64,000 bases of DNA from Pseudomonadota bacterium (GCA_023423275.1 JAFAFW010000054.1:20242-84241); one strand, 5' to 3'. Positions 38,172-47,245 are shown, counted from the first letter of the stretch. The notes: generated from the sequence alone by a model not told the origin. Numbers and translations are program-made.

Positions 38172-38654
38172 ATGTACGACGATATCGACCGCAAGATCCT
38201 CGACATCCTCCAGACGGATGCGGACCAGCCGATTGCCGATATCGCCGACGCCGTAGGCCTGTCGCAAACTCCGTGCTGGCGGCGCATCCGCCGCATGGAG
38301 GAAGACAACCTCATCAAGAAGAAGGTCGTCCTCGTCGACCGCAAACAGGCGAACGTGCCGATGACGGTCTTTATGTCGGTGCGCGCCCCGCGTCACGCCG
38401 CGGATTGGCTCGAAGCCTTCCGCAACCTCATCCGGAATACACCGGAGATCCTCGAAGCCTATCGCCTGACCGGAGAGACGGACTATCTCCTGCGTATCGT
38501 CGTGCCCGACATCGATCACTTCGACCAAGTCTATCAACGCATGATCTCCAAACTCGAGTTTTCCGACATGACGTCGGCGATTTCGATGGAGGAAATGAAG
38601 TTCACGACGGCCGTGCCGACTCGCTATCTTCCGATGAACCGCCGGGGAAAGTAG
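38172..38654 (+). CDS. Lrp/AsnC family transcriptional regulator
   Basis: A 160-residue regulator. N-terminal helix-turn-helix: DIDRKILDILQTDADQPIAD then VGLSQTPCWRRIRRMEE. C-terminal RAM/Lrp ligand domain (about 68-150) with the EAYRLTGETDYLLRIVVPDI strand pattern. It should bind an amino acid or related metabolite and control the divergent CMD-flavoprotein operon and perhaps the downstream class V PLP gene, 180 bases further on. No strong ribosome site is visible. Confidence 0.88.
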   Translation: MYDDIDRKILDILQTDADQPIADIADAVGLSQTPCWRRIRRMEEDNLIKKKVVLVDRKQANVPMTVFMSVRAPRHAADWLEAFRNLIRNTPEILEAYRLTGETDYLLRIVVPDIDHFDQVYQRMISKLEFSDMTSAISMEEMKFTTAVPTRYLPMNRRGK

Positions 38655-38834
38655 AACGCCCCCTTACGCGCCCGCATCGCTTCAGTGGCTATTTCTTCTA
38701 GTACTCGCGGATTTTGTGTCTGCTGATCGCGCATTCATGGCAATTTCCTGCATGCGTCACCGCGATCGGCCCCGAAAATAGAAAAATTCCTTCCAACCCG
38801 CGTGGTAATCATCTGCCGGATCCCAATAGCGGAT

Positions 38835-40334
38835 ATGGAAATGATCGGCCTCACGGAATTCCGCCGCAGTCTCGCTACGCCGAACCTCATTGAAGACCTT
38901 CGGCACGGCCTGATCGGCGATAACATTACGCTGCCCACTGCGTTCGGCCCCAAGACGCTCCTGTACGCGGATTACGTCGCGTCCGGCAGAGCGCTCCGGC
39001 AAGTCGAAACGTTCGTGCTGGACAATATCCTCCCCTACTATGCCAACGCACATACGGAGGCGTCGTTCTGCGGCGCCTACATGACGCGACTGCGCGAGGA
39101 TGCACGCCGCACGATCGCCGAACTGGTCAATGCTGGTCCCGATTGCCACGTCATCTTCGCCGGCTCCGGCGCCACCGCCGGTTTCAACAAGATCGTGCGC
39201 CTCCTCGAGATTTCCGAACGTGTCGTTGCTGGCGAGCGCATCGTCGTGCTCATCGGCCCGTACGAGCACCACTCCAACATCCTGCCCTGGCGCGAAAGCG
39301 GCGCCGACGTCGTGGAGGTGCCGGAACGAGCCGATGGTGGCTTCGATCTCGGCGCGCTGGAAGACGCACTGCGGGCTGCGGCCGGGGCCGACCTGGTCAT
39401 TGGCAGCTTTTCCGCCGCCTCGAACGTCACAGGCATCATCACCGACCCCGATCCAGTCACGCGGATGTTGAAGCGCTCTGGTGCGCTCGCGATCTGGGAC
39501 TACGCCTGCGCGGCCCCCTATCTGCCGATGAACATGACCCCAGCAGCCGATTGCGCGAAGGATGCGATCGTCTTCTCACCGCATAAGTTTCCTGGCGGCC
39601 CGGGCGCATCCGGCGTCTTCGTCATTCGCGATACGATCGTGCGCCGGATGATCCCCACTGCCCCCGGCGGCGGCTCCGTATCATTCGTCTCGCCCTGGGA
39701 CCACACCTACAGCAGCAGCGTGGAGGCGCGAGAGGAAGCGGGCACTCCGGACTGCATCGGCGATATCCGCGCCGCTCTCGTCATGCTGATCAAGGAGGCT
39801 GTCGGGGTCGATGCCATTCTGGCGCGTGACGAGGAGCTGCGGCTCAAAGCCCTCGACGCATGGCGGGACGTTCCGCAGATCCAGCTTCTCGGACAGCATC
39901 CTGCCGTCATCGCACTGCCGATCTTTTCGTTCCAGGTCCGCGATGCCTCAGGAGCGCCCTTTCACCACCAACTGTTCACACGGATGCTGAGCGACATCCA
40001 TGGCATTCAGGTGCGGGGCGGATGTGCGTGCGCCGGACCATACGCTCATCGCCTGCTTTTCATCGACGAGACGACGTCCGCATCGCTCCAGCAGAAGCTG
40101 AGAGCCGGTCAGGAGACCGAGAGGCCAGGCTGGGTCCGCCTCAACCTCAGCTACCTGCACAGCGATGCGCAAGTCGAGAAGATCATATCGGCCGTCTCGG
40201 ATCTCGCGCGCACATGCAGTGAATGGCAATCTGCCTATACGGTGGATACCGCAACCGCGCGATTCCGGCCGAAAGGCGACCCGTCGGACATGACACTACC
40301 GGCACACGCGGATCGCGAAACGCTGACGTCCTAA
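38835..40334 (+). CDS. Class V aminotransferase, cysteine-desulfurase-like
   Basis: A 499-residue PLP enzyme, longer than SufS (about 405). The core fits SufS/Csd: YANAHTEASFCGAYMTRLRE, GSGATAGFNKIVRLL, PYEHHSNILPWRESGADVVE, the PLP lysine in FSPHKFPGGPGASGVFVIR, and a cysteine in the position used for sulfur in GGCACAGPYAHR. It may be a desulfurase or C-S/Se lyase on a particular amino acid; no SUF or ISC genes are near, so a housekeeping Fe-S role is unlikely. It follows the Lrp-type gene. ATG 38835 or 38841 are likely starts; a GTG at 38802 is possible. Confidence 0.8.
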   Translation: MEMIGLTEFRRSLATPNLIEDLRHGLIGDNITLPTAFGPKTLLYADYVASGRALRQVETFVLDNILPYYANAHTEASFCGAYMTRLREDARRTIAELVNAGPDCHVIFAGSGATAGFNKIVRLLEISERVVAGERIVVLIGPYEHHSNILPWRESGADVVEVPERADGGFDLGALEDALRAAAGADLVIGSFSAASNVTGIITDPDPVTRMLKRSGALAIWDYACAAPYLPMNMTPAADCAKDAIVFSPHKFPGGPGASGVFVIRDTIVRRMIPTAPGGGSVSFVSPWDHTYSSSVEAREEAGTPDCIGDIRAALVMLIKEAVGVDAILARDEELRLKALDAWRDVPQIQLLGQHPAVIALPIFSFQVRDASGAPFHHQLFTRMLSDIHGIQVRGGCACAGPYAHRLLFIDETTSASLQQKLRAGQETERPGWVRLNLSYLHSDAQVEKIISAVSDLARTCSEWQSAYTVDTATARFRPKGDPSDMTLPAHADRETLTS

Positions 40335-40371
40335 GCCAGGCCTCTCGCGACACGCTGCGTCATGCAGGGCC

Positions 40372-41262
40372 TCACCGTGAGAACCGTACCGGCACAGTCA
40401 GTACGATCGTCCCGCGGCCCATGTTCGGCGGCGGACGCGGAACCGGGCTGGCACGGCGGGCGAGCGCCACCGCTTCACGGTCGAGCGTCGCGTTACCCGA
40501 CGAGCGGATGAGGCGCGCCGATAGCACCCGTCCTGACCGGTCGATGGTAAAAGCCACCGAGGACGTCCCACCGCCACCGCCCGGATAGCGCTTGTGTCGG
40601 TTCAGATGCGCCATCACCGAGCCACGCCACGTGGCAATCGACGTGGAAGCACCCACGCCGGAAGTCGGCGCAGCGTTGGTCCGCGCGCGTCTCGTCTGAA
40701 CGGGCTTTGGAGCTGACGCAGCCTGCGCCGCAGATTTTGGTCTTGGTTTCGGCTTCTTCCGTTCCGGCTTTTTCTTCGGCTCTTCGGGTGTCTTCTCGAC
40801 GACCTCAGGCTCTGGCGGCGGTGGCGCCGGAGCCTCGAGCACCGCATCGGCGGTCTCGATCTTCGGAAGCTCCGGTGTCTCCGTTTCGACTTCCCGCTCG
40901 ACCGGTTCCAGCGGCGGCTCGGGAGGCGGCTCGGTTTTGGTCGGTTCGACCTCCGGCTCCGGCGGCGTCTCCTCCTCGACCGGCTCCTCCTCGGTCTCGG
41001 TCGGCGTGCTGTCGTCCGAAACCTGCTGCTCGATGCCGACGGCGACCTCCTGCGGCGTGGCCTCGGGAGCAACCGGCAATGGCGCGAGTTCGATCATGAC
41101 GGCGGCTGGTGGCTCACCCGCCGGAGTTTCCGGCTTCGGCCAGGACGCAATTGCAAACGCGACGCCGCCGTGTGTCAGCAGCACGAACAGGCTCGCCAAG
41201 CTCCACCGGATCAGAAGCTGACGGACGGTTTCGCCATCACGCGCCGCATCCCCGGCCGTCAT
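40372..41262 (-). CDS. tonB: TonB family energy transducer
   Basis: A 296-residue protein anchored by one N-terminal helix (SLASLFVLLTHGGVAFAIAS). A long Pro/Glu-rich rod (about 60-190; repeats of EPEVEPT and KPKPRPK type) spans the periplasm. The C-terminal TonB domain reads VAFTIDRSGRVLSARLIRSS with REAVALARRASPVPRPP. It carries proton-motive energy from ExbBD to outer-membrane receptors, here probably for heme or siderophore. It is last in the exbB-exbD-tonB set and overlaps exbD by four bases (ATGA). No receptor gene is in the window. Confidence 0.9.
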   Translation of the reverse strand: MTAGDAARDGETVRQLLIRWSLASLFVLLTHGGVAFAIASWPKPETPAGEPPAAVMIELAPLPVAPEATPQEVAVGIEQQVSDDSTPTETEEEPVEEETPPEPEVEPTKTEPPPEPPLEPVEREVETETPELPKIETADAVLEAPAPPPPEPEVVEKTPEEPKKKPERKKPKPRPKSAAQAASAPKPVQTRRARTNAAPTSGVGASTSIATWRGSVMAHLNRHKRYPGGGGGTSSVAFTIDRSGRVLSARLIRSSGNATLDREAVALARRASPVPRPPPNMGRGTIVLTVPVRFSR

Positions 41263-41756
41263 GGCGCCCCCGCTGCCGCAGGTCCAGGCGCAACCGGAGC
41301 TGGAACCGCAACCGGCGCCGCGGCCGCTGCCGGTGGCGCAGACTCAAGACCAACCAATCCGATCTTGAGATAACCGGCGCTGCGCAGCAGGTTCATCACC
41401 TCCATCAGATCGCCGTAGTCGACGACTTTATCGGCGCGCACGAACACGCGTTCGTCGACATTCCCCTGCGTCTTGCCGTCGAGGGCTGCCTTCAGCCCCT
41501 CCCGCGTAACCGGATCATTCCCGAACGCCAGTGTCAGATCCTCCTTCACGGAGAGGAAGATCGGCTCCTTTGGCCGAGGCTGCGGCTGGGCGTTCGAGGC
41601 AGGCAGATCAACGGCCACGTCAACGGTCGACAACGGTGCCGCGACCATGAAAATGATCAGCAGCACCAGCATGACGTCGATGAACGGAGTCACATTGATT
41701 TCATGGCTTTCCTCAAGCTCGTCCGAGTTGTCGCGTGACTTGAGACTACCAGCCAT
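41259..41756 (-). CDS. exbD: ExbD/TolR family biopolymer transport protein
   Basis: A 165-residue protein. One transmembrane helix near the N-terminus has the family Asp (HEINVTPFIDVMLVLLIIFM). The periplasmic domain reads VDLPASNAQPQPRPKEPIFL and ERVFVRADKVVDYGDLMEVM. It forms the proton channel with ExbB. The C-terminal ~25 residues are Ala/Pro-rich, an uncommon tail. It is six bases downstream of exbB. Confidence 0.9.
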   Translation of the reverse strand: MAGSLKSRDNSDELEESHEINVTPFIDVMLVLLIIFMVAAPLSTVDVAVDLPASNAQPQPRPKEPIFLSVKEDLTLAFGNDPVTREGLKAALDGKTQGNVDERVFVRADKVVDYGDLMEVMNLLRSAGYLKIGLVGLESAPPAAAAAPVAVPAPVAPGPAAAGAP

Positions 41757-41762
41757 GAATGC

Positions 41763-42995
41763 TTACTCCGCCGCGCTGGCAAGGGCTACGTTCCGCGGCA
41801 GGCGGCGCAAATCGAGCTCCCAGCTCACCAGCCGCTCGACGCCCGCGGCGGTGTCCGACAGCAGCAGCCGGTAACCGGCGATAGATCGCGCGAACATGTT
41901 GTAGATGATGACCGCGGGGATCGCGGCGACGAGACCAAGAGCCGTCGCCAGCAGCGCCTCGGCAATGCCCGGGGCAACGACGGCCAGGTTTGTCGTCTGC
42001 GATTGGCTGATACCGATGAACGAGTTCATGATGCCCCACACGGTGCCGAACAGCCCTACAAACGGCGCCGTCGAACCGATGGTCGCGAGAACACCAGTCC
42101 CCAGCGTCATGCGGCGACCTGCATTCGCCTCCACACGCGACAGGCGCGAGGTGACCCGCTCCTTGATGCCGTCGGGACCGATGTGCTCGAGGACCGGCGC
42201 GGAGCGCACCATTTCCTCTGCCGCGGCCCGCACCAGCGTCGCCCCGGTGCTTCTATTGCGCGCAAAGACCTCGACGGCAGAACTGAGATCCTTCGCGCCG
42301 TTGATGCGTGACATCGCGCGCCTCAACCGCCACCTGGCGGCCCACAGCTCGGCCGTCTTGGCGACCCAGATCGTCCAGGTGACGAGTGAAGCGGCGGCGA
42401 GCCCGATCATGACGGCCTTCACGACGATATCCGCCGCCATGAACATGCCCCATGGCGACAGGTCGTGCGGCAATGCTCCGGGCTTGGCCGGCGCTGGTGA
42501 CGAACCGGATGATGCATTCGCGGCTGACGGCGATTGCACCGGTTCGGCCGACAGCGCATCCGGATCGACAGGATCTGCCGTCGGAGCATCGGTTGCAGCC
42601 TCCGCGCCCGCAGGCAGGGCAACGTCCGACGGAGAGGCCGTGTCAGGCAACGATTGGGCAGGCTCGGGCGCTCCAGCGACCGGTTCGGCAGGCGCAGTCG
42701 TAGGCGGGCTCGTCACAGGGCTCGCACTGGATGAAGAAGCCGGCCCCGATGGCGACGTTGCGCCCGCGGCAGGGGTCGGCTCCGAGGCCTGAGCCGGGGC
42801 TGTATCGTTCGACGTCGCGCCGGCTCCCGGTTGCGCCGGCGCGGGTGTGGGTTGCACGGATTCCGAACCCGCAGCTCCCGTTGCCTGCACCTCCTGCGCA
42901 ACGGCGGCCGGAATCGACGCGCCTCCGATCAACACGGCCAGCACGGTGCAAACGAGGATGGCGGCGCACCGCTCAGCTAGGAAGTTGATCGACAT
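41763..42995 (-). CDS. exbB: ExbB/MotA-TolQ family protein with long periplasmic N-terminal extension
   Basis: A 410-residue ExbB, much longer than the usual ~240. It begins with a signal-like helix (residues 8-34, AAIPAAVAQ-like end IPAAVAQ). About 140 residues of Ala/Pro/Ser/Thr-rich low-complexity sequence follow. The ExbB core with three helices starts near 185 (VVKAVMIGLAAASLVTWTIW; ATIGSTAPFVGLFGTVWGIM; AEALLATALGLVAAIPAVII). Such leader-carrying ExbBs are known in some proteobacteria; the extension likely lies in the periplasm. The start overlaps the 3' end of the Rrf2 gene by 23 bases. Confidence 0.9.
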   Translation of the reverse strand: MSINFLAERCAAILVCTVLAVLIGGASIPAAVAQEVQATGAAGSESVQPTPAPAQPGAGATSNDTAPAQASEPTPAAGATSPSGPASSSSASPVTSPPTTAPAEPVAGAPEPAQSLPDTASPSDVALPAGAEAATDAPTADPVDPDALSAEPVQSPSAANASSGSSPAPAKPGALPHDLSPWGMFMAADIVVKAVMIGLAAASLVTWTIWVAKTAELWAARWRLRRAMSRINGAKDLSSAVEVFARNRSTGATLVRAAAEEMVRSAPVLEHIGPDGIKERVTSRLSRVEANAGRRMTLGTGVLATIGSTAPFVGLFGTVWGIMNSFIGISQSQTTNLAVVAPGIAEALLATALGLVAAIPAVIIYNMFARSIAGYRLLLSDTAAGVERLVSWELDLRRLPRNVALASAAE

Positions 42996-43488
42996 GGGGC
43001 TCCCGTCTCTCGCGACATGGCTGGGGCAGCCGAGGCACTTTTGCTGGCATCGACCGCACGAGACGGCAATCGACGCAGGCTAAGTGCTCGACGGCGCGAT
43101 CCGCCACCAAGTCAGCGACGGTGAACCGGTTCATCAGGGCGACGAACGTGCCGCTTGCGGCATCGAGGATCGTCGCGAGGTTGCTGCGCGGCGCCCCGCG
43201 CTTCTGATTGCGATCGCCCAGGCCTTCGATCAGCTCCGGCTGCGTATGCCTGAGAACCGCGCCAAGACTGATCGCTTCCGCCGCCGTGTTCAGCCCGAGA
43301 CCGCCGCTGCGGCCGCGGAAGGTCGTCAGGAAGCCAGCGTTTGTCAGGAGATTGACGATCTTTGCCGTATGCAGACGCGTGGCCCCGGCCTCCGTCGCCG
43401 CCGCACTTGTCAGGATCGGTCGTCCTGGCCGACGCGCGCATGCCGCAAGGATGGCAAATGCGATTTCCGATTGCCGCGTCAAGCGCAT
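42973..43488 (-). CDS. Rrf2 family transcriptional regulator with atypical cysteines
   Basis: A 171-residue Rrf2 protein. The winged-helix start MRLTRQSEIAFAILAACARR and the recognition region ATRLHTAKIVNLLTNAGFL are typical. Fe-S members (IscR, NsrR, RirA) hold three Cys near residues 90-105. Here that stretch (GLGDRNQKRGAPRSNLATIL) has none, and the only Cys cluster is C-terminal (LACVDCRL and a later PQPC). So a heme, thiol or zinc sensor, or loss of the cluster, is possible. GGAGGA lies 8 bases before ATG 43488. Within the heme locus it probably regulates tonB-exbBD, ybaN and heme oxygenase. Confidence 0.8.
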   Translation of the reverse strand: MRLTRQSEIAFAILAACARRPGRPILTSAAATEAGATRLHTAKIVNLLTNAGFLTTFRGRSGGLGLNTAAEAISLGAVLRHTQPELIEGLGDRNQKRGAPRSNLATILDAASGTFVALMNRFTVADLVADRAVEHLACVDCRLVRSMPAKVPRLPQPCRERREPHVDQLPS

Positions 43489-43901
43489 GAACTGTTTCCT
43501 CCGGTAGCCTTGACGATTGGTCCAGTGGTCGACGGCCGCGTAACGACGTACAGGGCGGAAGCCAGCAGCGCGGTCGCAACCAGGGCAGCGAGCCATAGGC
43601 GCGGATGCACGCCGATCCAGAACAACCCGAATCCGATCGCCATACCGACACAGGCCATCACCTTGGCATGGCGGGGGACGGCACCGCTTTCATTCCAGGC
43701 GCGCAATGTCGGACCGAAAACCCGATGACCGAGCAGCCAGGCTTCGAGACGCGGCGACGAGCGCGCGAAAAACCACGACGCGAGGATGAGGAAGATCGTC
43801 GTCGGCATCAAAGGCACCACCGCGCCGATAACCGCGAGCACCAGCATCAGACTTCCGAGACAGATATACGGAAGGCGGGTTGTCGCTCTCCACATCGTCA
43901 T
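43479..43901 (-). CDS. YbaN (DUF454) family inner-membrane protein
   Basis: A 140-residue membrane protein with about four hydrophobic segments. The DUF454 signature is clear: GAVVPLMPTTIFLILASWFF, ARSSPRLEAWLLGHRVFGPT, NESGAVPRHAKV. Function is not established, but the family is repeatedly found beside heme-uptake or heme-oxygenase genes, as here. ATG 43901 (or 43895) is likely; a GTG at 43907 also fits. It overlaps the Rrf2 start by 10 bases. Confidence 0.82.
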   Translation of the reverse strand: MTMWRATTRLPYICLGSLMLVLAVIGAVVPLMPTTIFLILASWFFARSSPRLEAWLLGHRVFGPTLRAWNESGAVPRHAKVMACVGMAIGFGLFWIGVHPRLWLAALVATALLASALYVVTRPSTTGPIVKATGGNSSCA

Positions 43902-44035
43902 TCTCACAGCAGCTCAAAGTGCAAGACTGGTTTGAGCGCTGGCTGGCTGGATGGGCCGCCGACTTCGGCCCATCGCTGGCTGGCTTGCGCATCCCGTGCG
44001 TCACTGACGACGGATGGTGTGAAGGCGTGGCGCAA

Positions 44036-44653
44036 TCAACGAGGGGATGACGTCACCTCTTCAGGCAGGGGCATGAACGCCTCGACGAGCCCCTGCACGC
44101 GCCCGAAAGCCGCAACAGCCCCGGCGATGACGCGCTTCTCCTCGTCATCGGACAACTCCTGAGAATCCAGGGCGGCAGTGAAGGTGCGCCAGTGCAGTCC
44201 ACGGCCTTCCGGAGCGGCGGCCAGATGCCGTGCGCCAAATGTTTCGCTGAGATTGAGCTTCGCAGCCTCTTTCAAAAGGAAGGCGGCACCGAGATTCGAG
44301 CCTTCAGCTACGTAAAGCCAACCGAGTGCGGTCGGAATGTCGATGTCGGACGCGAACGCGGGAGGTACATCCGCCGTGGGCACGTCGAGGCCGAGGTCGG
44401 CGAGATCCTGGGTGATCTGCGGCAGACGTCTGCGCCCGCCAAGATCCGGCAACAGCCTATCGAGGACGGCGTTATCGTAAAGTGCATCGATATCACGGTG
44501 AAACTGATGCTGGACTTGGACGAACAGGCCGTAACGATCGCTGCTCGCGAACGGCTTTGCCGCCATGATGCGCGTATCGAGGCGCTCGTGATTGGCGTTG
44601 GTTGCGGACTTCAACCGCTTCGATCGCCCAGGAATATCAACTACCACGTTCAT
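44036..44653 (-). CDS. Biliverdin-producing heme oxygenase
   Basis: A 205-residue heme oxygenase. The proximal-His region reads TNANHERLDTRIMAAKPF; the distal helix GWLYVAEGSNLGAAFLLKEA has the glycine-rich kink over the heme. The enzyme opens heme to biliverdin, CO and iron, in the cytosol. Position at the head of the ybaN-rrf2-exbB-exbD-tonB set points to iron recovery from imported heme; supply of biliverdin to a phytochrome is the alternative, but no phytochrome gene is in the window. It ends 134 bases before ybaN. Confidence 0.88.
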   Translation of the reverse strand: MNVVVDIPGRSKRLKSATNANHERLDTRIMAAKPFASSDRYGLFVQVQHQFHRDIDALYDNAVLDRLLPDLGGRRRLPQITQDLADLGLDVPTADVPPAFASDIDIPTALGWLYVAEGSNLGAAFLLKEAAKLNLSETFGARHLAAAPEGRGLHWRTFTAALDSQELSDDEEKRVIAGAVAAFGRVQGLVEAFMPLPEEVTSSPR

Positions 44654-45032
44654 GCTCTGTGCCCCATCTCATGTCAGACGTGCGCGTACCGTGACCGGCC
44701 GCCGCGACGGCCCTTTTACTACTTAGACGCTTGAGCACTGTGGATTTCACACCCCGACGCGAAAATTTTTTTGCGGCATCGCATCTCTGCGGGCTGGAAA
44801 CAGAGACCTGCCCGGAGCGTTCATCCGCGCTCGCACACGCATGAGGGCACCGGCTCGCCTTCCGTCAGTGGCCGGAGGTCAGCCGGCGCTGGATCGCCCC
44901 TTCGGATGCAACCAACTGAAGATGTTCATCGATTTGGATGACACCCGCCAAACGTCATCGCAACCTCTTCTGCAGCCAGCCCGCTCATGGCACACTATCC
45001 GCGCGTTCTCGGCGTTAGCGGAGGTCGGCGTT
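44654..45032. other. Divergent intergenic region, heme oxygenase and methyltransferase promoters
   Basis: 379 bases. It includes an A+T-rich patch at 44700-44775 that should hold the heme-oxygenase promoter. I see no clear iron box, Irr element or RNA. The methyltransferase frame is open back to 44841, but GGAGG before ATG 45033 decides the start. Confidence 0.4.
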
Positions 45033-45854
45033 ATGAGTGAATCGGTGGCGAGCCATTATGCAGGCGCGGGTCGTTTGGCAGAGGCCATAGCCGATAGCCT
45101 CCACAAGGCAGGTAAAGACGTTACCCGATTGAAGGCTACCGATCTCGCGACCGTCGACGAGTTCCACATTCGAGGGCGTAAGGCTACGCTGGAGTTGGCG
45201 CAGGCGTTGAATCTCACACAAGCTTCCCATGTTCTCGATATCGGCAGCGGACTGGGCGGCCCCGCGAGGGCGATTGCGGAAAGCTACGGGTGCAGCGTCA
45301 CGGGAATCGACCTCACACCGGATTTTTGCGAAGCGGCGGCAATTCTCAGCGGCTGGGTCGGCCTTGCTGATCGCGTTTCCTTCCGCCAGGGCGATGCGAC
45401 AAGCCTGCCGTTCGATGATGACACGTTCGACGCTGCCACCACGATCCACGTGGCCATGAACATTGCAGCGAAGGACAAGATGTATGCAGAAGCCCGGCGC
45501 GTCCTGAAACCCGGTGGGCTCTTTGGCGTGTACGATGTCCTTCAAGGCGAGGGCGGCGATGTCCTGTTTCCGGTGCCTTGGGCGCGCGAACCGTCCATCA
45601 GCCATTTGGCCACGCCCGATGACATGATCGCACTTCTCTCAGCCGCCGGTTTCGAGATTCTGCAAGTGAAGGACTCCACGGACGAAAGCCAGCGCTGGTT
45701 TGAGATGATGGCGGCGAACATGGCGCATACCGCTCCAGCCGTGACCTTCCAAACGTTCCTTGGGCAGGATTTTCCCGTCATGACCCGCAACCAGGTGCGC
45801 AACCTTCAGGACCGCCGCATTCGCACAGTGAGCTATATTTGCAAGGCGACCTGA
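45033..45854 (+). CDS. SAM-dependent class I methyltransferase
   Basis: A 273-residue methyltransferase. SAM-binding motif I HVLDIGSGLGGPARAIAES, motif II near GIDLTPDF, FRQGDATSLPFDDDTFDAA, and motif III VLKPGGLFGVYDVL are in order. The layout with the long insertion after motif III resembles sarcosine/dimethylglycine and UbiE/Coq5-type methyltransferases; the substrate cannot be set from sequence. Residues 1-60 are helical and specific to this subgroup. GGAGG lies 8 bases before ATG. Convergent with the type I secretion genes. Confidence 0.82.
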   Translation: MSESVASHYAGAGRLAEAIADSLHKAGKDVTRLKATDLATVDEFHIRGRKATLELAQALNLTQASHVLDIGSGLGGPARAIAESYGCSVTGIDLTPDFCEAAAILSGWVGLADRVSFRQGDATSLPFDDDTFDAATTIHVAMNIAAKDKMYAEARRVLKPGGLFGVYDVLQGEGGDVLFPVPWAREPSISHLATPDDMIALLSAAGFEILQVKDSTDESQRWFEMMAANMAHTAPAVTFQTFLGQDFPVMTRNQVRNLQDRRIRTVSYICKAT

Positions 45855-45892
45855 GGAGGCACCCAACTCGCTGACACGCCACCGAGGACAGA

Positions 45893-47245
45893 TCAGGTCT
45901 CGCGCCACGCACGGCGGAAGCTTTCGATCAAAGGCCTGGTGAGATAATCCAGCGGCGTCCGCTGCCCGGTCTTGATCATGACGTCGCATGGCATCCCCGG
46001 TTGTAGCCTGGGAATCCCCAACCGCTGCAGATCTGCGATCTTCACTTCGACGTTTGCAAGATAATAGGGGTGCGCACTTTCGCGGGGATCGGAAAACGTA
46101 TCGGCCGACACAAACGACAAGCGTCCCTCAACCGTCGGCACTATCCTTTGGTTGAACGCGCTGAAGCGGATCTCGGTTTTCTGGCCGACCGAAACGACGT
46201 CGACGTCCTGCGGACGCAATCGGACCTCGATCACCAGTTCGTCGTCGTCAGGCACGATTTCGAGAAGCGTGTCTCCCGCACGCGCCACACCTCCGACCGT
46301 GTGGATCTGAGAACCGAAGACCGTGCCCCGCGATTGCGCCCGCAAAACAAGGCGGTCGATTTCGGACAAGCTTGCCAGATATTGCTCCTTCTGTTCCAGA
46401 ATCTTGGCCTGCGTCGCCTTCAGTTCCGATGCGACTTCGGTCATCAGTTTGTTTCTGGTTTGGGCGATATTCAGCTCCGTTTCACCGATCTCCTTGCGCG
46501 CCGCGGCGATGCCCGAGGCCAGGCGTCCCAGCGTGCCCTCGAGCTGGTACACTTCGCGGCGTGCCGCCAAGATCCGGGTGCGCGTCGTATGCTGGCGCCG
46601 AAACAATTCTTCCAGCGTAAGCAGCTCCTCTTTTGCCATGGCGATCTGCTGTTCGGCAGCGACGCGCTCGGCCTGGAAACCGACAATGCCCTCGTGCAAC
46701 CGATCGATGCGGCTTTTCAGGATGTCGGCTTGTCCGGTGAATTCCTGTTTCCGCGTTTCAAAGATCTGCCTCTGGCTTTGCACCATTCCGTTGATCTCGG
46801 AATCGTCCGCAGCTTCCGCCATCAGTTCGTCGGGAAACTGTATCGCGGATTGACCGTCGCGCTCAGCCGTGAGCCGGGCTTCCGCAGCCAGGGACGCCAT
46901 ATATCCCGAGCGGACAATCGCCAGCCGGGTTTTGGCCCGGGTCGGATCGAATTCGATCAGCACGTCGCCCGCGTGAACGGTATCGCCGTCGCGCACCGCG
47001 ATTTTCTGGATGATGCCGCCCTCAAGGTGCTGCACGACTTTGCGCTTGCTCGCGACGGCGACCTTGCCATGGGCCACGACGGCACTGTCCAGGGAAACGG
47101 TCGACGCCCAGACGCCGACGCCGCCGAGGGTAACAAGCAGCAGGAAAAGACCGAAGGCGGTCCAGCCCCTGTTGCTGGTCGGCATCCTGACGGGCGGCAG
47201 TTCATCTGCCAGGTCAGGCCTGTCCGGGCGCGGCGTGTCAGACAT
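45893..47245 (-). CDS. Type I secretion membrane-fusion protein (HlyD/PrtE family)
   Basis: A 450-residue adaptor with one N-terminal helix (WTAFGLFLLLVTLGGVGVWA). The lipoyl halves are VVQHLEGGIIQKIAVRDGD and GTVFGSQIHTVGGVARAGD; a long helical hairpin (about 130-290) separates them. The C-terminal signature TAFNQR-like RFSAFNQRIVPTVEGRLSFV and GMPCDVMIKTGQRTPLDYL is that of PrtE/AprE. It bridges the ABC transporter to an outer-membrane TolC partner, not present here. ATG 47245 overlaps the transporter stop by eight bases; ATG 47290 is a longer option. Confidence 0.88.
   Translation of the reverse strand: MSDTPRPDRPDLADELPPVRMPTSNRGWTAFGLFLLLVTLGGVGVWASTVSLDSAVVAHGKVAVASKRKVVQHLEGGIIQKIAVRDGDTVHAGDVLIEFDPTRAKTRLAIVRSGYMASLAAEARLTAERDGQSAIQFPDELMAEAADDSEINGMVQSQRQIFETRKQEFTGQADILKSRIDRLHEGIVGFQAERVAAEQQIAMAKEELLTLEELFRRQHTTRTRILAARREVYQLEGTLGRLASGIAAARKEIGETELNIAQTRNKLMTEVASELKATQAKILEQKEQYLASLSEIDRLVLRAQSRGTVFGSQIHTVGGVARAGDTLLEIVPDDDELVIEVRLRPQDVDVVSVGQKTEIRFSAFNQRIVPTVEGRLSFVSADTFSDPRESAHPYYLANVEVKIADLQRLGIPRLQPGMPCDVMIKTGQRTPLDYLTRPLIESFRRAWRET

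Noticed and set aside
40614..41099. Ser/Arg-rich frames overlapping tonB
   Set aside because: Out-of-frame reading of the Pro/Glu-rich TonB rod.
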